From Meghimatium bilineatum (Eukaryota > Mollusca > Gastropoda > Stylommatophora > Philomycidae): a stretch of DNA of 64,000 nt. Each line of letters opens with the position of its first letter. Position 1 is the first letter of the stretch. The notes under the pieces are model-generated. The model ran no database searches. It saw only the letters and a program-made list of their open reading frames with translations, and was not told the origin of the DNA. Both the position numbers and the translations under genes were made by a program. Shown here one piece after another: positions 53,401-59,819 of this stretch. The stretch covers positions 2,001,501 through 2,065,500 of the forward strand of contig CM067310.1 in NCBI GenBank assembly GCA_034231615.1. Reading direction: 5' to 3'.

Positions 53401-55905
53401 TTGATGGTAGTACCTTATATTCTCACAACCTTAACACCCTCCACTCCAACACATAAAACTTCTATCTCTCAAACTGGTTTCATCTTTGTCCTTAACAGGA
53501 CATTTTCCTCACCTCACAGCTTCCCGGTTCTGTGCAACTGTCCTACCTCTTCCAGTGTCACATTCAAACGGTCTTTGGTATCCTGTGTCCATTGTAGATT
53601 TGCCTGTGTCAATTGTAGATTTGCCTGTGTCCATTGTAGATTTCCCTGTGTCAATTATAGATTTGACTGTGTCCATTGTAGATTTGACTGTGTCCATTGT
53701 AGATTTGACTGTGTTCAAAATTCAACTATTGATTTTTTGCGTAATCATTCATTTTCTCCCAGCATTCAACATTCTACCTACTAACATCTGTCATTCTGTG
53801 TAGTGTTCATGGATTTTTTTTTCAACCTTTTGTATTTCTGTACTGAATAAAGGCCTTTCAGTCAACATGTCTACGCCAAAGTCGGATGTATCAGGTCATT
53901 GGCGCAAATAAAAATCTTGACACAACATATTTCTGAGTTGAAATCTTGTAGGAACATTGCCTTTCTATAAGAGAAATATTGTATGGTCACATTGACCTTA
54001 TATAGAATTGTACAGCCAATTCCATGCACAAACTTCTTAGTCACCTCTTACGACATGCATAGAAGGTAACAGTGCTGCTATTCTTTGCTTCCCTTTCAGA
54101 ACCTAGCAACACACGAGCAATAGGAATATATCCTTCCCAATGATGCCCAAAGAATGGAAATGCTTTGAGGTTTTGATGAGCCAATTTACAGTCCAATTAA
54201 AAACATCTCCATTGTCACAGAAGTCGCTAGGATCATTAACAGTCACCACCTGACATCACCTCAGCTAAAGTCTATGGCGCAGGAAATTATTGCACACAAA
54301 TATGATCCTAAAATATTGACATATGTGTACACAGATGGATCGGCGGAGAGAGCTCTAAAATATGGAGGAGGCATTTAAAGCATTCCCAACAAGAAAGACA
54401 TGCTCAAACTTCAGAGCAAAAGCACTCCTGCTGGCACTGATTATCATTACTTCAAGCACTGTGGAGCTTTCACTTCTACAGATCTTTCAGCATCATCCAA
54501 TGTAGTAATATTTACCAATTGCAGATCCTTATTGGAAGCATTACAAAGCAACAAAAATGAAAACACAATACACAAAATTAGACTAGAACTGACAAATATA
54601 TAAAAATGATCAAACATCACTCTTCAATTGCTACCCGCCCATTGTGGTATCACTGGAAATGAGAGAGAACTGATGTCCTGGAAAAAGCAGGAGATAAAAT
54701 GGAACAATTCAGCTATCCTCTGCCATACAGTGAGGCCAAGACATTAATCTGCAATCATTATACACCACAGTAGAAGAAAGATATGGATATTGACTCGAAA
54801 CCAGAACCCATACACAAACTTCATAGGCAACAGCAGAACATCATTTTTCGACTTTGAACATTGAAGGCTACAGAGCCACCTGTACCTGATCTGAGTGGCC
54901 CACACAAATGAATGTCCATGCGGAACAAGCATACAGACCCTTGAACTCCAAGACAGTCCAGAATATAAGGAACTGTGAAGCAAGACATGGCCACAATGGA
55001 CTGAATTGAGGCGCAAACTTTGGGGCAGTTGTTCTGACCTGGAGAAGAATGGGAGTTTTGTACTTGTGCCTGGCCTAAAGATATAGCAAGACCAAAAGAT
55101 TCTTGAATGCAGAAGAAAAAAAAGATTTCTCAAAATGTTGTACACCGCTAAGAATTAGTCTTCTGTGTATGAAATAAACCTCTGGAGAAACCACCCCATT
55201 GTACCACTGCTGAGTTAAGTCTTCTGTGTATGAAATAAACCTCTGGAGAAACCACCACATTGTACCACTGCTGAGAGTTAGTCTTCTGTGTATGAAATAA
55301 ACCTCTGGAGAAACCACCCCATTGTACCACTGCTGAGATTTAGTCTTCTGTGTATGAGTAACCACCCCATTGTACCACTGCTGAGAGTTAGTCTTCTGTG
55401 TATGAGTAACCACCCCATTGTACCACTGCTGAGAGTTAGTCTTCTGTGTATGAGTAACCACCCCATTGTACCACTGCTGAGAGTTAGTCTTCTGTGTATG
55501 AGTAACCACCCCATTGTACCACTGCTGAGAGTTAGTCTTATGTGTATGAGTAACCACCCCATTGTACCACTGCTGAGAGTTAGTCTTCTGTGTATGAGTA
55601 ACCACCCCATTATACATAAAAATCAAATCAAAACAACAATGAAACAAATGTTTCATTTATCAAATTCAGTTAAAATGAAAGTCTGAACTAAAATTAAGAA
55701 GAAAATTTACTTGAACTCCGAGAGTAGGTGGCTGCCACAGAGATTGATTTGTGATTTTGTTGAAATAGTAAGGACGGCCCTCTCGCTTGCTCCAGAACTT
55801 GCCCCAGCCTGCTTGTACTAACTCTGGTTGGAGATCATTTGCAGGGTCAAAGAATGCTGGGTTTGCTGAAGATTGAACTGCATTGTTTGTATTTCGATCA
55901 TTCAT
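34196..55905 (-). CDS. PCIF1: PCIF1/CAPAM cap-adenosine N6-methyltransferase, 12 coding exons (618 aa)
   Basis: Nuclear SAM-dependent enzyme. It methylates N6 of the 2'-O-methyladenosine next to the m7G cap (m6Am), and its WW domain binds the Ser5-phosphorylated RNA polymerase II CTD. Exons, 5' to 3': 55905-55711, 51629-51466, 50655-50501, 46605-46374, 44850-44751, 43041-42879, 42483-42308, 40261-40175, 38813-38629, 36832-36638, 35881-35804, 34322-34196. All introns are GT-AG and phases agree, giving 1857 nt. The WW domain spans about residues 28-62 (W34, W57). The SAM-binding [10 protein letters not shown] is at 457-466, [10 protein letters not shown] at 477-486, and catalytic NPPF at 501-504 (36789-36778). 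The last two features show it is not a catalytically dead form like the Drosophila orthologue. It is shorter than human (704 aa): the basic linker between the WW and helical domains and the Ser-rich C-tail are missing, so a linker exon in intron 2 could have been missed. Introns are packed with minisatellites. Confidence 0.96.
34370..34515. repeat. 44-bp tandem repeat, 3 copies
   Basis: Unit TATATGAGGTGGCATGAAGT plus GAATGAAGAAAAATAACACTGCTG, 50 bp from PCIF1 exon 12. Confidence 0.9.
34575..34650 (+). mobile_element. tRNA-derived SINE fragment
   Basis: Perfect B box GGTTCAATTCC preceded by GGTCTCACACCATGAGGAC; the A box is lost. In PCIF1 intron 11. Confidence 0.65.
34700..34990. repeat. Minisatellite, 43-bp unit, 6.5 copies
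   Basis: Unit GAAACCTCCCTGCAACTCCC plus TAACTTTATCATACGTGCCACTT; nearly identical copies. PCIF1 intron 11. Confidence 0.95.
35030..35410 (-). mobile_element. Possible Penelope-like 3' relic, A-rich
   Basis: 35068-35095 is a diverged reverse copy of the TTGATAAAGGCCTTTTGGTC motif, followed by purine-rich sequence without a frame. Confidence 0.3.
35804..35881 (-). CDS. PCIF1: PCIF1 exon 11
   Basis: Acceptor gtttgcag| and donor GCAAG|GTAAGT. Encodes [20 protein letters not shown], matching the FKRHQLILPAFEHEYR-G segment. Confidence 0.94.
36062..36190 (+). mobile_element. pogo/Tigger-like terminal fragment
   Basis: CAGTGGAATTCGGTTTTAAC resembles pogo-type ends and the 46131 MITE terminus; the inner part matches 27775-27850. 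PCIF1 intron 10. Confidence 0.4.
36638..36832 (-). CDS. PCIF1: PCIF1 exon 10 (NPPF catalytic motif)
   Basis: Acceptor gttgcag| and donor AGCCC|GTAAGG. Encodes [15 protein letters not shown] and [22 protein letters not shown] lies at 36789-36778. The motif coordinates the methylated adenine in known m6A/m6Am enzymes. Confidence 0.97.
36915..37135 (-). mobile_element. SINE-1 copy (inverted pair, left)
   Basis: Reverse copy only 55 bp from a forward copy (37190-37445), both inside PCIF1 intron 9. Confidence 0.8.
37190..37445 (+). mobile_element. SINE-1 copy (inverted pair, right)
   Basis: Forward copy from GGGGCCCGAGAGGGAACAAA to a (GAAGAA) tail; can base-pair with 36915-37135. Confidence 0.8.
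37610..38330. repeat. Minisatellite, 35-bp unit, about 20 copies
   Basis: Unit ATGGACATTTATATATACAA plus CACGGATGTGTTCAC, some with one to three extra bases. Long open frames across it are artefacts of the repeat. PCIF1 intron 9. Confidence 0.97.
38629..38813 (-). CDS. PCIF1: PCIF1 exon 9 (SAM-binding region)
   Basis: Acceptor tctccag| and donor CGTGG|GTAAGT. Encodes [20 protein letters not shown] and [11 protein letters not shown], the most conserved part of the methyltransferase core. Confidence 0.97.
39070..39780. repeat. Minisatellite, 27-bp unit, about 26 copies
   Basis: Unit GTGGCCAACATCACTCAATA plus TCTACTT. The unit length is a multiple of three and free of stops, which creates a spurious 266-codon frame. 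PCIF1 intron 8. Confidence 0.97.
39870..40040 (-). mobile_element. SINE-1 copy, partial
   Basis: Reverse tail-to-middle part with CTCCTTCAGATTAGCAGGAT and CCCTCTATGGGATGAGACGA. 130 bp from PCIF1 exon 8. Confidence 0.7.
40175..40261 (-). CDS. PCIF1: PCIF1 exon 8
   Basis: Acceptor atcctcag| and donor TATCAG|GTAACA. Encodes [20 protein letters not shown], matching the family FLPRVWCLLRRYQ. 29 codons in phase 0. Confidence 0.94.
40325..40985. repeat. Minisatellite, 26-bp unit, about 23 copies
   Basis: Unit TGACAAAATCATGTAACTGG plus ATACTC, almost perfectly homogeneous, degenerating at the right. The array resumes at 41200-41290 after an inserted element. Confidence 0.97.
40990..41195 (+). mobile_element. 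Penelope-like 3' end inside a minisatellite
   Basis: Contains CCTTGATAAAGGCTTTTTGG and the terminal TTATTAACAAAACTT...CGTTTGAAGCTTTACCT, matching the end of the 43973-44692 element. 26-bp repeat units lie on both sides. Confidence 0.65.
41378..41411. repeat. (CA)n(TA)n microsatellite
   Basis: Alternating CA then TA dinucleotides. Confidence 0.9.
41555..41812. repeat. Two short tandem duplications
   Basis: About 57-bp unit ×2 (ACATACTGCTAGAATAAGAG core, 41550-41645) and 36-bp unit ×3 (GTTAGCACCCTTGATAATGA core, 41698-41805). The flanks resemble 24110-24215, so an older dispersed repeat may underlie them. Confidence 0.75.
41955..42290. repeat. Minisatellite, 33-bp unit, 10 copies
   Basis: Unit TGCATGTTTTCTGTTAGTAT plus GTTGAAGGGAGGC with G-run variants; ends about 20 bp from the PCIF1 exon 7 donor. 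Confidence 0.95.
42308..42483 (-). CDS. PCIF1: PCIF1 exon 7
   Basis: Acceptor ttttcag| and donor AAATTG|GTAGGT. Encodes [19 protein letters not shown] and [10 protein letters not shown], aligning to the YCYPVRL and ENNVVCIRY strands. Confidence 0.93.
42560..42690. repeat. Minisatellite, 21-bp unit, 6 copies
   Basis: Unit CTTTCTCCCTACACTAGTGT G; fills a third of the 395-bp PCIF1 intron 6. Confidence 0.93.
42879..43041 (-). CDS. PCIF1: PCIF1 exon 6
   Basis: Acceptor tttatag| and donor CCTAG|GTAATA. Encodes [16 protein letters not shown], then an amphipathic helix [12 protein letters not shown], as in the vertebrate helical domain. Confidence 0.92.
43235..43485. repeat. Minisatellite, 28-bp unit, 9 copies
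   Basis: Unit GATGGATTTATGGCTGGGTA plus TGGATAGG; alternating GGGTA and GGATA variants suggest a dimeric repeat. PCIF1 intron 5. Confidence 0.95.
43670..43972. repeat. Minisatellite, about 23-bp unit, 13 copies
   Basis: Unit CACATTTAACACTACAATTC TAG. One more unit lies at 44693-44715, on the far side of an inserted Penelope-like element. Confidence 0.95.
43973..44692 (-). mobile_element. Penelope-like element, 5'-truncated, with GIY-YIG endonuclease
   Basis: The minus-strand frame 44700-44365 includes [20 protein letters not shown] then [13 protein letters not shown], the GIY-YIG nuclease at the C-terminus of Penelope-like reverse transcriptases. The RT itself is missing. A 3' region of about 330 bp follows, with CCTTGATAAAGGCCTTATGG and a terminus GTTTAAAGTTTTACC. 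The whole is inserted in a 23-bp tandem array. Its position in PCIF1 intron 5 is in the same transcriptional sense. Confidence 0.85.
44751..44850 (-). CDS. PCIF1: PCIF1 exon 5
   Basis: Acceptor atttcag| and donor TATCTG|GTAAGT. Encodes [20 protein letters not shown], matching the family VEDTFSWLR segment. Confidence 0.94.
45180..45640 (-). mobile_element. RTE-like LINE (family B) 3' fragment
   Basis: Minus-strand codons [40 protein letters not shown] and [10 protein letters not shown], ending in a (GATA)n tail at 45178-45193. PCIF1 intron 4. Confidence 0.85.
46131..46307. mobile_element. pogo-like MITE
   Basis: 177 bp with 18-bp inverted ends GTGGAATCCCGTTATAAC and GTGGAATCCCTGTATAAC (16 of 18 match); no coding capacity. 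66 bp from the PCIF1 exon 4 donor. Confidence 0.65.
46374..46605 (-). CDS. PCIF1: PCIF1 exon 4
   Basis: Acceptor cttcaag| and donor ACGAG|GTTAGA. Encodes [18 protein letters not shown] and [11 protein letters not shown], almost identical to vertebrate PCIF1, followed by an [16 protein letters not shown] helix. Confidence 0.96.
46650..46912 (+). mobile_element. SINE-1 copy
   Basis: Forward copy just upstream (transcriptional sense) of PCIF1 exon 4. Faces a reverse copy at 47252-47530 in the same intron. Confidence 0.8.
47035..47190 (+). mobile_element. LINE C-terminal fragment
   Basis: Reads [20 protein letters not shown], then LATDRQV and stop, a typical end of Jockey/RTE-like ORF2. Confidence 0.7.
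47252..47530 (-). mobile_element. SINE-1 copy
   Basis: Full-length reverse copy from the (TTC)n tail to the GGCCTGGCAACAC head. Confidence 0.85.
47655..47745. repeat. 23-bp tandem repeat, 4 copies
   Basis: Unit AATAACCTTACAATAATCTT ACAAG. Confidence 0.85.
47770..48010 (+). mobile_element. SINE-4 body fragment
   Basis: The stretch GAAAATCACCACAGCCGACA to GATATGCTACCAA matches the complete SINE-4 at 49620-49835; the tRNA head is missing. Confidence 0.6.
48017..48224. repeat. Long inverted repeat (hairpin), about 95-bp arms
   Basis: Outer ends AAGACCTCTGTACAG and CTGTACAGAGGTCTT are perfect complements. The inner arms GATTTTCATTGGTCA and ATTTATATACTTGGAAT pair with 48130-48165 (31 of 34), around a loop of about 24 nt. 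The middle of each arm is less well matched. Candidate foldback transposon, in PCIF1 intron 3. Confidence 0.8.
48500..48685 (-). mobile_element. Second copy of the 4551 element with Penelope-like end
   Basis: 48503-48645 matches 4551-4690. It continues into the reverse complement of GTTGAAGGCTTTATAGTTGA, a Penelope-like 3' motif variant that the 4551 copy lacks. Confidence 0.65.
48750..48835 (+). mobile_element. SINE-1 tail fragment
   Basis: From GAAAACCATGACACAATG to the GAAGAAGA tail. Confidence 0.65.
49110..49258. repeat. Minisatellite, 24-bp unit, 6 copies
   Basis: Unit TTGCTTCAGCGGGACACCCT AATG. PCIF1 intron 3. Confidence 0.93.
49440..50030 (+). mobile_element. LINE C-terminal relic, split by SINE-4
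   Basis: Codons [20 protein letters not shown] and [12 protein letters not shown], then the SINE, then [20 protein letters not shown] and ESCGESWLPAW. Ends in a (GAT)n tail at 50017-50030. Confidence 0.7.
49620..49835 (+). mobile_element. Complete tRNA-derived SINE (SINE-4) with target-site duplication
   Basis: Flanked by 10-bp repeats TTTATGAGAC (49610-49619 and 49836-49845). A-box-like TGGCGAAGTGGTACAGAGC and B-box-like GAGTTCGTTCC lie about 35 bases apart, then the body and a T/A tract. Fragments at 47770-48010 and 62345-62420. Confidence 0.85.
50030..50405 (+). mobile_element. RTE-like LINE (family A) fragment
   Basis: [20 protein letters not shown], then frame-broken WVYRRIG and [20 protein letters not shown], as in 820-1200. 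Confidence 0.8.
50501..50655 (-). CDS. PCIF1: PCIF1 exon 3
   Basis: Acceptor ctcttcag| and donor GGAAA|GTGAGT. Encodes [18 protein letters not shown] and then [20 protein letters not shown], the start of the helical domain with the conserved PPHP-VE motif. Confidence 0.93.
50750..50825 (-). mobile_element. tRNA-derived SINE head
   Basis: The reverse strand has B box GGTTCGAATCT and upstream GGCTCAAGTTGCCAAGACG. In PCIF1 intron 2. Confidence 0.55.
51080..51230. repeat. About 52-bp tandem repeat, 2-3 copies
   Basis: Unit GCCACTCAACCTCCTTATTC plus TGACATCTTCTAGAAGTATAA. Confidence 0.8.
51466..51629 (-). CDS. PCIF1: PCIF1 exon 2 (linker)
   Basis: Acceptor ttctacag| and donor TTACAA|GTGAGT. Starts [11 protein letters not shown], matching the DPLGL that follows the WW domain in vertebrates. 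The rest is a low-similarity linker without the usual lysine/arginine-rich signal. Confidence 0.88.
51680..52940. repeat. Minisatellite with higher-order structure
   Basis: Basic unit about 27-33 bp (TATACTTGGTGGACAACAAT plus a TAATATAACA-type spacer); in the right half, 57-bp dimers. A 259-bp block marked by AGCAAAAACC repeats at 52121, 52380 and 52639. Spurious open frames result. PCIF1 intron 1. Confidence 0.95.
53000..53225. repeat. 44-bp tandem repeat, 5 copies
   Basis: Unit CTATCTACAAGAACATGACA plus AAGTTAGAGAGAAATAAGAGCACG. Confidence 0.95.
53325..53410 (+). mobile_element. LINE family A 3' tail fragment
   Basis: CATTGCAGCTAACTTTTGTT then GACATGGCACTTGATGG, like 4722-4765. Confidence 0.5.
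53585..53715. repeat. 21-bp tandem repeat, 6-7 copies
   Basis: Unit TGTGTCCATTGTAGATTTGA C; codes VSIVDLT-like repeats only by chance. Confidence 0.93.
53840..54115 (-). mobile_element. Rearranged SINE-1 next to a Penelope-like motif
   Basis: 53842-53870 carries GAATAAAGGCCTTTCAGTCA. 53873-53915 is a forward SINE-1 piece, while 53970-54112 is a reverse piece from TGGTCACATTGACC to AACCTAGCAACAC. Confidence 0.55.
54200..55090 (+). mobile_element. LINE relic with RNase H domain
   Basis: [35 protein letters not shown] and [16 protein letters not shown] are RNase H blocks. Later codons include [12 protein letters not shown] (frameshifted). Several stops. Related in type to 8325-10060. Confidence 0.75.
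55150..55612. repeat. Minisatellite, 48-bp and 68-bp units, about 9 copies
   Basis: Unit ACCACCCCATTGTACCACTG plus CTGAGAGTTAGTCTTCTGTGTATGAGTA; the first three copies carry a 20-bp insert AAATAAACCTCTGGAGAA. Ends about 100 bp from PCIF1 exon 1. Confidence 0.95.
55711..55905 (-). CDS. PCIF1: PCIF1 exon 1: start and WW domain
   Basis: ATG at 55905. Encodes [20 protein letters not shown], then [18 protein letters not shown], a complete WW domain. Donor GTTCAA|GTAAAT in phase 0. In-frame stops lie upstream, so this is the likely initiator. Confidence 0.95.
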
Positions 55906-55929
55906 CTTGTGGGAGCTAGTTAGTGTTTA

Positions 55930-56250
55930 TATTACCATATAAAGTCTTTGTTCACTTCTTGAAATTATCAATAGATGCAGTGATCAAAAGATGGTTTCAC
56001 TTTCTGAAATAAGGAAAAGATTACTTCACTTTCTGAACTATCAAATGATGCAGTGATGAAAAGTAGGTCTCACTTTCTAAAATGACTTCACTTTCTGATG
56101 ATAAAATTATGACTTCATGTTCTGATGATAAAATTATGACTTCATGTTCTGTGATCAAATTATGACTTCACGTTCTACACTGATCGAAAGATGACTTCAA
56201 TTTCTGCAGTTATCAAAAGATGACTTCACGTGCTGACATGTTGAAAAGCT
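55930..56250. repeat. Degenerate 25-45 bp tandem repeat upstream of PCIF1
   Basis: Recurring GATGACTTCA(C/T)(T/G)TTCTG core with variable spacers. Confidence 0.6.
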
Positions 56251-56369
56251 GGTCTTCTGTCAAATATATATGTTTGCATATCAGGTAAGCTTTTCTGAAA
56301 GAAAAAACAACAAACTGTTACGACTTGTGTACATTATCAATGCAATCTGTGGTGGATGCTACTGTTCTG

Positions 56370-56942
56370 TCATCTTACAAACTGTCTAAAGTATATACAA
56401 GTTCTTACAAACTGTCTACAGTATATACAAGTTCTTACAAACTGTCTAAAGTATATACAGGATCTTACAAACTGTCTAAATTATATACAAGTTCTTACAA
56501 ACTGTCTATAGTATATACAGGATCTTACAAACTGTCTATAGTATATACAGGATCTTACAAACTGTCTATAGTATATACAGGATCTTACAAACTGTCTATA
56601 GTATATACAGGATCTTACAAACTGTCTATAGTATATACAGGATCTTACAAACTGTCTATAGTATATACAGGATCTTACAAACTGTCTATAGTATATACAG
56701 GATCTTACAAACTGTCTAAAGTATATACAAGTTCTTACAAACTGTCTATAGTATATACAGGATCTTACAAACTGTCTAAAGTATATACAGGATCTTACAA
56801 ACTGTCTAAAGTATATACAGGATCTTACAAACTGTCTAAAGTATATACAGGATCTTACAAACTGTCTAAAGTATATACAAGTTCTTACAAACTGTCTAAA
56901 GTATATACAAGTTCTTACAAACTGTCTAAAGTATATACAACA
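56370..56942. repeat. Minisatellite, 30-bp unit, 19 copies
   Basis: Unit CTTACAAACTGTCTATAGTA plus TATACAGGAT. Unit of 30 without stops gives a spurious 222-codon frame. Confidence 0.97.
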
Positions 56943-57289
56943 GAAGAGAGGTCAGTGTACCTGGGCATTACACTAGATAAGAGATTAACATGAAGGGCTC
57001 ACACTGAGAAAATAGAGGCAGAAGCAAGAAGGAAACTTGTCAGGAACAAGATGTGGGGAGGTGAGGTGGTAATGAAGCAACATTAAAGAAGGTAAATCTT
57101 GACAATGTTGGGCCTACTCAATACTCTAGCCGTTCTTCTCCTGAGAATTGTACACTACTCTCACTTTCATCAACTTTGGAACATGACAGCCAGGTAGGCC
57201 AGCTGCTGTCTTACAGTGTGATATGACACAGTTTTGGCTATGGGAACTGAGATGTACCATTCAGAGTTATTATATGTCTTGTACAATAA

Positions 57290-57555
57290 ACTGTCATTCC
57301 ATCTCTGCACTGCCCAGACACAATCCTCAAGGTGTTGTACAATAAATTCTCATTCCATCTCTGCACTGCCCAGACACAATCCTCAAGGTGTTGTACAATA
57401 AATTCTCATTCCATCTCTGCACTGCCCAGACACAATCCACAAGGTGTTGTACAATAAATTCTCATTCCATCTCTGCACTGCCCAGACACAATCCTCAAGG
57501 TGTTGTACAATAAATTCTCATTCCATCTCTGCACTGCCCAGATTGGTCCTCAAGG
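57290..57555. repeat. Minisatellite, 56-bp unit, 5 copies
   Basis: Unit CAATAAATTCTCATTCCATC plus TCTGCACTGCCCAGACACAATCC and AAGGTGTTGTA. Confidence 0.95.
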
Positions 57556-57594
57556 TGTTGGCTTGAGCTTTGAAACTATGTTTCCAGGATGCTC

Positions 57595-58270
57595 CATGAC
57601 GAAATGATTTGTAGATGTAACGAGACATGACTCTCTAAAATTATTTTGCAAGGAACAGTCAAGGGTGCAAGGAGAAGAGGACAGAGAAAATCCTAGATTG
57701 ATAATATCATGGAATGGTTTGGGCGTGATTTTTCAACACTTCTTTGATCGGCTGAGGGCAGAGCTGTGTGGAGAGTATTTTGTGCTGATGTATCCAGTAT
57801 GGCACCCCTACACATCTCACGGGTTATGGTCTACCATTATGACGAAGTGCGATTTAGGGCTTTGGCTATAGGGAGAACTTCATGGAAAGAGAATAAAACA
57901 AATACATTCTAACAACACTTCGGATGAAGAAAAAAACTATTAAAGGGAATAAAGATCAAGCAAATCAAATATTTTTGACTTATTTAAAAGATATGACACC
58001 TTGTTGAAGACCTTACTTGAGAGTAAAGTCGAGGGGAGGTGAGCAAGAGGTAGGTAGAGATACAAGTGGGAGAGTACCATCACGAGATGGACAGGTTACA
58101 GTCTAGCAGAGTGCACCACCAAGACAAGAGATGTTGGAGGTCCGTTGCAGCCAATCTTCATTGTGGAGACGGTACTTAAGATGATAATCTAGTGTGGCAC
58201 TCCCTACAACTCCCACAGATTATGAGTCTTATTATTTGACAAAGTTCCTTTTAGGGCTTTGACTATCTGC
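57595..58270 (+). mobile_element. LINE fragments: family D interrupted by family A
   Basis: 57600-57840 carries SKIILQGTVKGARRRGQRKS and DNIMEWFGRDF (family D, as at 60298). 57845-58190 is family A ([20 protein letters not shown]). 58190-58270 returns to a family D-like tail. Confidence 0.65.
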
Positions 58271-58289
58271 TAACTCTAGGAGTTGCTCG

Positions 58290-59100
58290 AGATCAGTGCA
58301 AAGTTCTCTGCATCCCCTATATGAATTTGACGCACTTGATGAAGAACGGTTACCTACAAAAAGAGAGGAAAAAGTACAAAACAATGGCTACTGACTCCTG
58401 TAAAGTGGTTTCTGATGTAAGGATATAAGAATTATAGAATACTTATGTCATGGGCGTCATCTAATGAATCAAATGCAGAAGTCATCAGACATACTTTAAA
58501 AAGACAAATTATAAATTAGATCGTACAAATATAAGCTTAAGCAAATTAAAATAGATGCAGGGAGTTGTAGCATGATCGAGATAGATCTTGAATAATCAAT
58601 CGGTCATCATACACTGTATGATTGATACAGTCATACTTGAGTCATACATACACCTACGGAGAGGATCGAATCATGCCAGCATGGCAACTGTGACGAGTTG
58701 AATTAATCTGAATACCACGCTTAATTAATACTATATAGTATAGAATATAGATAGACCGATTATAGTATAGTTCTTAGTTGCAGAATATGTGACATTTAAA
58801 AGCGGAGAGGCCTACATATAATGTTCGATACTGGATAAATAAACTAGGCTTGGTACAGGTCTGCTAGACCATGACATAAATTTTAAGTTAGTAGGTCATG
58901 GACAAATAAAAACAATAACAATCCATGGGACAAACAAATATATCGCCTACTTTGACTAATTGCAAGTGTAATTCCGAATCTGCTGCATGAAGAAAACCAG
59001 CAATAATCTTATTAGAAGCAAAGCTAATACGTGCACTTTAACCATTGTAATATTTATCTAAACACGAAAGTACAGCAAATATTTTGTAAAACCCACATTT
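58290..59100. other. Intergenic AT-rich stretch upstream of PCIF1
   Basis: No repeat family or coding sequence recognised; only short palindromic A/T steps (ATACTATATAGTAT near 58730). Confidence 0.4.
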
Positions 59101-59104
59101 CATC

Positions 59105-59135
59105 AACACAGTGAACGCCGCCATCTTCTACTAGA
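59105..59135 (-). promoter_or_regulatory. Possible PCIF1 promoter/5' exon with YY1-like site
   Basis: The reverse strand reads AAGATGGCGGCG (59116-59127), the YY1-type core element common at animal TATA-less promoters. It lies 3.2 kb upstream of the PCIF1 start codon, in the right orientation, in a non-repetitive pocket. The ATG within it opens a 28-codon frame (MAAFTVLMKCGFYK...), which could be a short upstream ORF. Confidence 0.3.
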
Positions 59136-59299
59136 AAAGTCGAATTTCTTCAATGTTGCCAACTGATTTCGAAAACTTTCTTTTGTTGGAAATCACTAGA
59201 AAAAGCCGTAATCATTTTTTGAAACTAAAATGTTACAAGATATAATTTACTAATATCAATTTAATATTAACATTATTGTTATTCTAGATATGCGAAATC

Positions 59300-59400
59300 A
59301 CAGTTAGAAAATACTTTCACATTTTCTGTATATATGCCATGCTATTGTCTAGAAAATACTTTCACATTTTCTGTACATATTCCCTGCTGTTATCTACTCA
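59300..59400. repeat. Direct duplication of about 45 bp
   Basis: TAGAAAATACTTTCACATTT plus TCTGTA-ATAT occurs twice in a row. Confidence 0.75.
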
Positions 59401-59624
59401 TTTTGATCAAAAAGCACTAGTCTCGTGCCAAAAATAACACAAACATTATGGGGGAAAAACACATGTTTAAAGAGATGTTAACGGTGTTCAGAAAAATAGA
59501 ACCACATTTCCCAATGAAATTCCTCAAAAGGTTAAAAAAAAAGTTCAAACGTCGTAGAGGATGGACTTCACTGTACTTGGTTTCCCATTACTCTTCACTT
59601 TCTACGAAACGGCACGTCACCTGT

Positions 59625-59790
59625 CGAGAGTAACACTCAAAGCACGTAACTCCGTAGCTTCATGCGATAATCCACAGGGATCTCTGAGAAAATTCTCCTT
59701 GTGACAAGAGGACACGAGTTGGATTCGAACCCACGACATCCTGAGCACAATCCGAACAGCTTCACCACTACACTTGGGAGATTTCTATTT
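59625..59790 (-). mobile_element. tRNA-derived SINE (SINE-2) with perfect B box
   Basis: The reverse strand shows AGTGTAGTGGTGAAGCTGTT (A box region) and GTGGGTTCGAATCC (perfect B box), then the SINE-2 body shared with 13375-13565. Confidence 0.8.
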
Positions 59791-59819
59791 TAGTAAGTTC
59801 AGTTAGTGACTTCTTTTTG

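Noticed and set aside
55075-55656. 193-codon minus frame with [16 protein letters not shown] repeats
   Set aside because: 48-bp minisatellite next to PCIF1 exon 1; also open in other frames and on the opposite strand.
56325-56993. 222-codon frame with SYKLSIVYTG repeats
   Set aside because: A 30-bp minisatellite read in frame; no non-repeat protein context.
59700-59790. tRNA gene (perfect B box)
   Set aside because: No intact acceptor stem or cloverleaf; continues into a SINE body shared with 13375-13565. The same reasoning applies at 20970, 34575, 49620 and 50750.
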